This document shows positions 55,871-64,000 of a DNA stretch of 64,000 bases, piece by piece. Each line of letters opens with the position of its first letter. Within the stretch, counting starts at the first letter, position 1. The translations under genes were made by a program, and so were the position numbers. The notes below the pieces were generated by a model. The model had not been told where the DNA came from and ran no database searches. It saw only the letters and a program-made list of their open reading frames with translations. Origin of the DNA: Cryptomeria japonica (Eukaryota > Streptophyta > Pinopsida > Cupressales > Cupressaceae); contig NC_081413.1 of the NCBI RefSeq assembly GCF_030272615.1, positions 722,265,649-722,329,648 of the forward strand. Reading direction: 5' to 3'.

Positions 55871-58800
55871 AGATTATATCTTGGAATGTTAGGGGCTTAA
55901 ATGACCCTAACAAAATATGCTTGATTAAGTCTTAGTTTGACTTAATGAAGTGCGATATTGTGATGGTGCAAGAAACTAAGTTAAATTTATCCTCTGCAGA
56001 TTTGTTATTCTCCTCTTGGAAATCTTGGAAATTTTGTGCTTCATCCTCGTTAGGGGCTTCAGGTGGACTTGCTTTTCTTTGGAAAGATTCCAGTGTGGAG
56101 TTCTCTTTGGTTGCCTCCTCATCTAGTTGGATGCTTGGAATAGTTAAAAGTAGGTTATCAAATACTAAATTATGGCTTTTTAATGTCTATGGTCCTATCG
56201 GGGTGATGGAAAAAAGGAAACTTTTGGGAGAACTTAGCCTTGGTGGCCTCTCCTTTGTTGGATGTCGTCTTGATTTTTGAGGGTGATTTTAATGCTATTT
56301 CTTGTCTAGATGAGAAGGCTGGGGGGATCATTCCTAATAAGCATATTATTTCAGATTTTTGCCACTTTAGCAGTAACTTAAACTTAGTTGATTGTAAACC
56401 TCTTAATGTTCCTTTCACATGGACCAATATGCGAAAAGATTTTTGTCAAATTGCTAAAAGACTAGATCGGTTTTTGGTATCTGAAAACTGTTTTAATTCT
56501 GGTTAGGATTTTGTTTCCTTAGTTCTCCCTTTCACTGGTTGAGATCATTTTCCTATAATGTTTTCTATACTTGAGGATAGGGCTCCTAGGAAACTTCCTT
56601 TCAAGTTTGAACCAATGTGGTTTAAGGATAAATCTTTTTTGCCTTTGTTAAAACAATGGTGGGTGTCTGCTCCACATATTTATGGGTCAAGGATGTATCC
56701 GATTGTTAAGAAATTGGCTTATTTAAAAAATAAGATTAGAGTTTGGAGTTCTTTACACTTCAAGAATATTTTTGGGGAAAAGGCTAGGATACAGGAAGAA
56801 ATAGAACATATTAATAATATTATTCTCAACTCGGGTATGTCTTATGTGACCTTTGATAGGCTTAAATTTTTGAACACTCAACTGGAAGAAGTCTTGGCAA
56901 GGGAGGAATCTTATTGGAGGTAGAAATCTAGGGATCTTTGGTTATCAGAGGGTGATAGAAATACCAAATTCTTTCATTCTTCTACTAAGCTTAGAAGGCA
57001 ACACAATAGAATTTCGTGTATTATTGATTCTAATGGAAGGAATTTTCTAGATGAGGATATTATTACCTCTGAAGTCGTTAGGATTTTTAAGTCTCTGTTA
57101 TTGGTTGAGCCTATGTCCTTACATAATACTTTTGTTAATTCGATCCCCCCTCTAGTGATTCAGGAGGATAATAAGATTCTTATGGCTCCCTTCTCTTTGG
57201 AGGAGATAAGAGATGTAGTCTTTTCCATGCATTCGGAAAAGGCTCCGGTCGGATGGTTTTATGGCTTTATTCTTTCAAAAGTGTTGGGATTTTGTGGGGA
57301 ATGATGTCCTGCTAGCCTTGGAAGACTCTAGGAGGAATAGAACGATCTTGAAAGAACTCAATACTACCCTTATTGCTATTATTCCGAAAGTGGATAATCC
57401 TAGCTCCTTTTCTAATTTTTGCCCTATTGCCCTTTGTACTACTTTATATAAGATTTTTACGAAGGCAATTTCAATTAGGCCGGCTAGGCTCCTTCCCAAG
57501 ATAGTTTCCACTAAGCAAGGTGGCCTTGTGCCTGGAAGGGAAACCTTAGAAGGTGCGATTGTAGCTCATGAGATTCTGCACTCCATTTCGTGACAAAAGA
57601 CTCTGACTATGATCCTTAAACTAGATATGCTTAAAGCTTATGATCGTGTCAATTGACAGTCCCTTGTTGTTGTCTGGAATCGCTTCGGGTTTGGACATAG
57701 TTGGGTTAAATGGGTGTTCTCTTGCATATCTTCCACTCGTTTCTCAGTTTTGATTAATGGTTCTCCTTCGGGGTTTTTTTCTTCCTCTCGAGGGGTTAGG
57801 CAAGGAGATCCTCTCTCTTCTTTTTTGTTTATACTTTTGGCAGAGGCTTTAAGTAGGTCCATTTTTGATGCTACAACATTTGTCCTGTGGTCTAGCATTA
57901 AAATTGATGGGTATCCTTCTTCACAATCTCACTGCCCTTTTGTGGATGATACCCTTTTGTTTGGTTTTGCCTCCTTGACATAAGCTAGAATTATCAAGAA
58001 AATTATTTCTTAATACTCTTCTTTTTCTGGTAAGAAAGTTAATGAGTTGAAGTCTAAGGTTTTCTTTTTGAATGTGTCCCCCCTGGTTATGAATAGACTC
58101 ACTCATTTTTGGGGTTTCCAAGTGGGGGCCTTCCCTTGTAAGTATATAGGCATTCCTTTTTTTGTTGGCTCAAACAAGGCCTCTTTTTGGGATAAAGTGG
58201 TTCATGTGATATCATCCAGAATTTGTTCCTGGAATCATAAATGGCTCACGTTGGCTAGTAAGATTCTTTTAATTAAATCTATTCTTAATGACATCCCTAC
58301 ATATTTGATGTCTATTTTCAAGACTCCCCCTAAGTTGTCCAGGATCTTAAGGTATCCTTAAGGTCCTTTCTTTGGAATGATAATGTTGGGGGCAAGAAGA
58401 AGCTTCCTCTTCTAGCATGGGATAAAGTTTGCCATCCTAAAGAGATGGGAGGAGCGGGTATCCGAGATTTAGTAGCTCAGAATAAAGCATTGGGGGCTAA
58501 ACTGGTGTGGAAACTATACGCGGACCCTTTGAGTAAATGGGATTCCATTATGCTTGCTAAGTACTTAAGGGGGGCCCCTAGAGAAAGGATTTTCACAGCC
58601 TCATCTTTTCTGAAGGGATCTGCATTTTGGAACTTTCTGGTTACTTGTAGATCGGTTATTCTACCGCATCTTTCTTGGGTTGTCCATAATGGGAAGAAGG
58701 CCCGGTTTTATCCATCTCTTGGATAGTGGCACCTTCTATTATGGTTTGGAGCATCTGGTTTGAAAGGAACTCTAGGATTTTTAAACATAAATCAGCTTCA

Positions 58801-59475
58801 CTTGAAGAAGTTCTTGACAAGATCCTATCCTCCATTTCTGAGGTGGTGCTTTCTTACATCTACAAAAATTTGGAACATCTGAGGTCTTTTTCTCATTGGG
58901 ATAATTGGGTAACCTGGAAGTGGTGTTCACTTCGTGTTATGCCTTCCCATGGGGCTTTAACAGCTAGATTATCTTCACTTGTCAAACATAGGATGGCCAA
59001 ATGGATGCTTCCCCCCCAATTCTCCTTCAAGTTAAATTTTGATGGGGCTTCTAAGGGTAATCCGGGGAAATCTGGAATTGGAGTGGTCATCTTTGATCAT
59101 ACTTCTAAGATTATTAAAGCTGTGGGAAAATATATTGATGTAGGCTCTAATAATGTAGCAGAATTTCAGGCGTTATCTTTTGGTCTTGATCTAGCCATCT
59201 CTCTGGACATTAAAGACATTGTCATTGAAGGGGACTCAATGTTGATTTTTTAGGCGGTCTCTGCTAAGAAATGTATCTCTTGGCATCTACAATACTTGTT
59301 AGAGCGTATTCTTGCGCAGTTGAAGTGTTTCTCTGCCTTTACTATATCTCATTGTTATAGAGAGATTAATGTTATTACGGATTACTTGGCCTATAGGGTT
59401 GTTTCTGAGGATGTTGAGTACTTAGAGGTTCTTCCTTCGGACATTCTAACTTCTTGCAATAGTATTCTTTCTTAA
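55867..59475 (+). pseudogene. LINE B ORF2
   Basis: Starts ATG at 55867 within ATGA. Endonuclease: ISWNVRGLN, MVQETKLNL, LFNVYGP, an intact EGDFNAISCLDEK at 56279-56315, and a stop in place of Ser before DHFPI. RT: HSEKAP (with a small deletion and frame change near 57250), FCPIALCTTLYKIFTKAI, GGLVPGRE, LKLDMLKAYDRVN then TGA for TGG at 57653, GVRQGDPLSSFLFILLAEAL, CPFVDDTLLFG. The zinc-binding region is deleted near 58705. RNase H: FKLNFDGASKGNPGKSGIG, VAEFQALSFGLDLAI, DIVIEGDSMLIF, the shared TAG at 59251, then ITDYLAYRV. It ends with TAA at 59473-59475. Confidence 0.85.
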
Positions 59476-60852
59476 AGGGTGATGGGTCTTGCTTTTGTAG
59501 CCTTCATTATACTCCTTGTTGGGTGTGGTTTTTCTTTCGCATATGGTAGTAGGGAGGGTGTTGTCTTGCCTTATGGCAACTTCTTTGTTATTGGTATATT
59601 CGGTAAGTATCTCCTCATGGAGCATGGAGGATGTGGTGACTGCTCTTGCTTGACCTATATCCTTCATGTTTTGCATTGGCTTTGTGTTTGGTGTATCATT
59701 ATTTGATAAGTTGGGATGAATTTGGCCTTGTGTTGGGTGTTTAAGTGATTATGGTGGCTGCATGACAATCTTGGCTCGAACCATTATTTGTTTGGGAATA
59801 TTAATTTATGCTCTATTCGCATGACTATGGTTCTGTCTAGGCATAAATTGATTATTTCAAGTAAATGCAGGTTGGCAGGTGGTTTGTGAGCATATTGTTA
59901 TTATTACTCTTTTTGCAGTCTGGTGGTGCGATTGGCAATCATGTTTATGAGTTGGAAGGCTTGTGTAGAATTGCTCGACTTCACTTTAGATTTTTGGTCA
60001 TTTACACGTTATGTGATGATGTGTTGGCAGTATCTTCGTTTGGTGCTTTGGTAATGAGTGGGGGATGAGTTTCTGAAAAATTATTTCGCCTCATCATTGT
60101 TTGATTGCCTTCCTTCTGTCTTTTGATTTATTCTTGTCATTATGGTTTGCTCACTCCTCTTGCACGTTGCTTGCTTATTATGATATGGGATTGGTTATTA
60201 TTCTTTCGATGAGGCTTCGTGCCTTGGGGTTGGTTGTTTCCATAATGATCCCTCGACTGGTTTTGTTTATATCTGGGGTTGGCTGATGGTTTTCTTGTAT
60301 TCATTGCTTCTTTGGTATTGATATTCATTGGGAAAGATGCGTTGTTTTATTTGGAGAGGTTTTGTTAAAATTGGGGGATGGTGGTTGTCCTTGAGAAATT
60401 GGAAAATGTAGATGGACTGGTATTTGAGATGGTCTCTCATCCTTCTGATATTTTTTTGGTTGCTGCTGTGGGCTACTCTGTGGCTTGGTCTTATTCTGGT
60501 TCCTCGGGGTCTTCAACATCCTTCCCTTCTTCTTATTTGGATTATTTTATGTTTGCTCACAATATTTGTTTTGGTAGGTTCACTTATCATAGGTTCTCTT
60601 CTGATTGTTGGTTTCATTCTAATCAATGGGTTGGAGACTTGTGCTTCTTAGACATGGGTGATCTAGTTTTGATGTTTCTTTTGGGATTGGTGCACTTCTG
60701 ACTGATGTTTCATTCTCACAAGTTGTCTTTTGTATGTCTCTTCTGGCAGCTTCCTTTATATCTAATGAGGTTGGTTATGTAATTGGGAAGGACTTTTTGA
60801 GCCCTTGGGCTTTTTGTAATGGGTAGATAGGTTTATGTTATCTTGAGCAATA

Positions 60853-60901
60853 CTGAAGGGTTTTCTTACTGGTTCTCTCCCTTCAGTTCTCTTTGAACCA
60901 G
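60853..60901 (+). promoter_or_regulatory. Possible H-type pseudoknot, LINE B 3' end
   Basis: CTGAAGGG (60853-60860) pairs with CCCTTCAG (60879-60886), and CTGGTTC (60869-60875) pairs with GAACCAG (60895-60901). Loops are 8, 3 and 8 bases, the same as in LINE A. Confidence 0.62.
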
Positions 60902-60935
60902 ACACATGTTAAAAATAATTTTATTAATATAATTC

Positions 60936-60951
60936 AGTGGTTTTATCCACT
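60936..60951 (+). promoter_or_regulatory. Terminal hairpin, LINE B 3' end
   Basis: AGTGG, loop TTTTAT, then CCACT, six bases before the poly(A) tail. Confidence 0.55.
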
Positions 60952-60986
60952 TTTATAAAAAAAAAAGAAAAAAAAAAAAAGAACTT

Positions 60987-62534
60987 TTAGCTAATCTCAA
61001 TTGAAAGGAAAGATAATAAATTACTATCATAGTTTAAAAAATAATTCACTACAATATAACCTTCCAGATTCAATTAATTTTTACAAATTTTAAACATTGA
61101 TTTTACACTAATATTTCTTATCATATTTTAATGGGATAAAAGTTTATATCTTCTCATTAAAATAGTACTTCGAAGATAAATTATTCTCAATTTGACTAAA
61201 AGATCAACTGAATCCTTTAACTATGAGCTAATTTCTCTTCAAAATAAGTATAATTTGGTCTCCCAAATGATTAGATTTTGAAATATTGTTATGGAGAAAA
61301 AAATACTTCAACTCAACACCTAAGTGATTAATTAACCATGTTTTAAAATTATCAAAAGATAAAATTTGAGAAAAGATTTCACTTTGGTGACACGAGTGGC
61401 ACTTGAAGGCAATTATTTTAATCTAAAAATTGTTCTTAGCTATAAGAATGGCTCACAATATTTTGTTTTTATTAAAATTGACTGAAATCTATTAGTGACA
61501 TAAAAGGGAGAGTAGTATATTACATTTATGTCTATACAACATATAGGACCCACTTTTGACTCATTATTAATTAATTAAAAACTAGAATATGATGATTTTT
61601 TTAAAAATTAATTATTAATCATGATCAAAGGTACATCATGTATGTTGCATAAAGAATTCCATGTATTCTTCTTTCCAATGGCTACTAATAATTATCCAAC
61701 CATCAAATCATATTTCAATTTTCTTATGTAGAATCTTGAAAGTCAACATACAAGAAAATATAAACCATGAAACAATCCAAATTTCAATGATTTTAGAACC
61801 CTAACTATATTCCCCATTACTTAAAGTTTGTGAAATTCATATAGATGAGATAATATAATCCTATACTTAGATGGAAGTTGGGCCAAACTTTCCACCCTTA
61901 CCTTGAAACAATTTGGAACATGTTCTCTCTATCTTTAATCATTTAAAATATCATCAAAGTTATTGAACACGTTCTCTCTTTCATTAAAATATTATGAAAG
62001 CTATTTCTTTTAGATATTTATCAAATGTAATATGTTGGAAACAAAATTCTAATCCATTGCATCTATTAAAAGTCAATCTCACATCTCTTTTAGTACTCTA
62101 CTAATTGCAATTAATATAACCTTGCGTTCAAGTTTGAACTTGTTCTATCATTCCAAACTAATTTTGAAGAAATATATTAATAGTTTTATTGGTCTAACAG
62201 TAAAATTTCAGGCCATTGTTTGGTCATAATGAATACCATCACAATTGGTAATGATTGAGCTTTCACAATTTTCTTGGTAAAAATAAAATTTAGAGTGAAT
62301 TCAATTTTTTAGATGTTTAAAGTAATACTTTCTTAAAATGTAATACATAGTCAATGGATTATCGATCTATTGGTGAAGCTGAATGGCTCTAAATGAGCCC
62401 ACTAGAGATCAAGTCTTGTTGAGTGTTAGGTCCCATCATCATAAGGGTTGAGTTCAGTATCATTCCCCATACAAATTTGGTAGAATTGACACCTCTCAGG
62501 AAAATGTTTGCATTTGAATCTCTATCATTTACAA
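60987..62534. repeat. Old repeat unit U, copy U3 (right part)
   Basis: Continues U3 after LINE B and matches U1 38165-40330. It holds the unbroken LINE A target site (about 62200) and ends at about 62535, where LINE C joins: U1 reads CATTTACAAATTAAAT and U3 reads CATTTACAAATCCCCA. Confidence 0.75.
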
Positions 62535-64000
62535 ATCCCCATTGTGATTTCAGAGGAACAAGGGGGCTTTGTTGCTGACAAACAAATTTTGGATGGGGTA
62601 GGGGTGGCTTCTAAGGCTATTCACTCTATGACAGCTTCAAAGGAGAGATCTATGTTCATCAAATTAGATATGGCCAAGGCTTATGATCAGGTTAACTGGA
62701 TTTTTCTTCAAAAAATTCTCTTAGCCTTTGGTTTTAGTTCAGAGTGGGTGAGTTGGACTATGAGTTGTGTTACTTCTTCCTCTTTCTTTGTTATTGTGAA
62801 TGGAGAACCTTCAGAGCCTTTTGGTGCTTCCCTGGGCCTTCGCCAAGGGGATCCTCTCTCTCCTTACTTGTTTATTATTATGGCTGATGGCCTAGGCCGT
62901 TTTCTAAAATATACGGTTTCTCAGGGCTTGATTCATGGTTGGCATTGAGGTCATGGTTTACCATAACTCTCTCATCTCCAATTTATGGATGACACTGCTC
63001 TTATGGGTTTGGCTCGTCTTCGGAAAGTTGATTCTTTTCGGCGGGCCTTGGATATTTACCTTGTTGCTTCAGGCTAGAAAGTTAATGAGCATAAATCTTC
63101 TATTTTCTTCTTTAATACTCCTTAGGCCATTTAGTGGCATATTGCTGATATTCTACAATTTCAGATTGGATCTGTTCCCTTTGTTTATTTGGGCATACCT
63201 CTTACTATTGGTAGATACCCCATGTCCTCCTGGCAGAATTTGCTTGACAAGTTGCACCAAAAGGTTAATCATTGGACTCATCACTGGTTATCTACTATTG
63301 CTCGATTGAATCTTTTAAAGTCTGTTATCCAAGCTTTTCTTATCTACAGGTGTTTTGTTCAAGCTACTCCCATGTATTTTCTTCAAGAATTTGATGTAAT
63401 TTCTTGTCAGTTTCTGTGGAGTGGTAATTTTTCAAATGTTAGATGGAGCCTTGTTAAGTGGGAAACTATGTGCAAACCTAAGAATGAGGGTGGCCTTGGC
63501 TTACGATCCGCTATTTTGAATGGGCAAGTTCTTGCAGCTAAGTTGTATTCGCATTGGTGTACTAGCCAAAATCAGCTCCAAACTCATATCCTAACCCACA
63601 AGTATCTTAACAATGCTAATGGGTTTGATGTTCCTCGCTTTCCTCTGGTGGGACAAGGTTCTATGATCTGAAATACTTTGAAATTGGGAGCTCAGTTGGT
63701 TAAGAATGGTCTCTTTTGGATTTGTCACACAGGTTCTCAAGCTCTTTTTGGCTAGATTCTTGGGATGGTCATCTTGCTATTCTTTCTACTTATCCTCACT
63801 TTCAGCACCTTTGTGATTCTTTTACCGTGGCTAGCTAGCATACGGTTGCTCATTATAAGGTTGCTTATAACTATGGGTTGGTGGTTCATTTTTGCTAGAA
63901 ATATCCAGCGGAATGGCCGCTAGGAGGTTTCATGGCTGATAGGACAGAGTTGGCTCAGGTTCTGGAGTCTCATGAGTGCACTACCTTGGCTGGGAATGAT
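62535..64000 (+). pseudogene. LINE C, 5'-truncated, RT region
   Basis: Begins inside RT with SEEQGGFVADKQILDG, then FIKLDMAKAYDQVNW (first Asp), FGASLGLRQGDPLSPYLFII, and after a TGA at 62947 LQFMDDTALMGL (FMDD). Thumb motifs follow: FVYLGIPLTIGRYP, WLSTIARLNLLKSVIQAFLI and NEGGLGLRSAILN. The same frame runs to 63671, then decays to the window edge. Its sequence is clearly different from LINEs A, B and D, so it is a third LINE family. The sharp junction with U3 at about 62535 shows 5' truncation on insertion. RNase H, if present, is beyond the window. Confidence 0.85.

Larger units (their letters stand above)
53756..60979 (+). mobile_element. LINE B, second copy of the LINE A family
   Basis: About 7.2 kb, from near GGCGACTTTTCGAAGG to a poly(A) tail (60957-60979). 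It aligns with LINE A along its length but lacks about 630 bp of the zinc-binding region. AGAACTT flanks the block made of the SINE plus LINE B (53541-53547, 60980-60986). Numerous stops and frame changes. Confidence 0.9.
59476..60979 (+). other. LINE B 3' untranslated region and poly(A) tail
   Basis: T-rich and non-coding, about 1.5 kb. The end carries the same pseudoknot and hairpin segments as LINE A, then an A-rich tail from 60957. ORFs here encode only hydrophobic, biased sequence. Confidence 0.8.

Noticed and set aside
60140-60701. ORFs on both strands near the LINE B end
   Set aside because: Low-complexity readings of the LINE 3' untranslated region.

Overview
This window is plant nuclear DNA made almost entirely of nested, decayed retrotransposons, with one convincing host gene. 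I infer a seed plant with a large, repeat-rich genome; a gymnosperm would fit, but nothing in the sequence fixes the species. The evidence for a plant is a PADRE/DUF4228 gene, Ty3/gypsy elements of Tat type with an extra RNase H and an antisense plant-mobile-domain ORF, Ty1/copia with an initiator-tRNA-Met primer site, and L1-type LINEs with ORF1, endonuclease, RT, zinc-binding and RNase H regions.

Layout. 1-~6980: 5' half of a minus-strand Ty3/gypsy element (A), cut by the window start: LTR, tRNA-Lys primer site, 21-bp tandem array, gag, protease, G-patch. 7480-15203: complete but dead Ty1/copia element with 5-bp target duplication AATTC, inserted in an old repeat that has a second copy at 16.8-18.7 kb. 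17.0-19.45 kb: minus-strand LINE remnant (D). 19898-36650: minus-strand Ty3/gypsy element (B), related to A, with both LTRs, gag, protease, G-patch, RT, two RNase H domains, integrase, and on the opposite strand a plant-mobile-domain gene with its own TATA box and likely intron. 37.7-62.5 kb: a locus present as three diverged units (U1-U3). It holds the PADRE gene (41101-41682, minus) and was hit by LINE A (43301-52544, itself hit by a solo copia LTR), by a SINE plus LINE B (53548-60979), and by LINE C (62535 to window end).

How the parts fit. Because the old repeats occur in several copies, empty sites can be read inside the window; they confirm the insertion points of the copia element, LINE A and the SINE/LINE B block. 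LINE A and LINE B are two copies of one family, so conserved structure can be told from decay. Their shared features are an ORF1/ORF2 ATGA overlap, a possible H-type pseudoknot and a terminal hairpin at the 3' end, and a common stop codon in RNase H. Elements A and B can be compared in the same way: they share a tRNA-Lys primer site, a G-patch after the protease, and short arrays of about 21-bp period in the leader. All the mobile coding regions carry stops or frameshifts, so nothing but the PADRE gene looks able to make a full protein.
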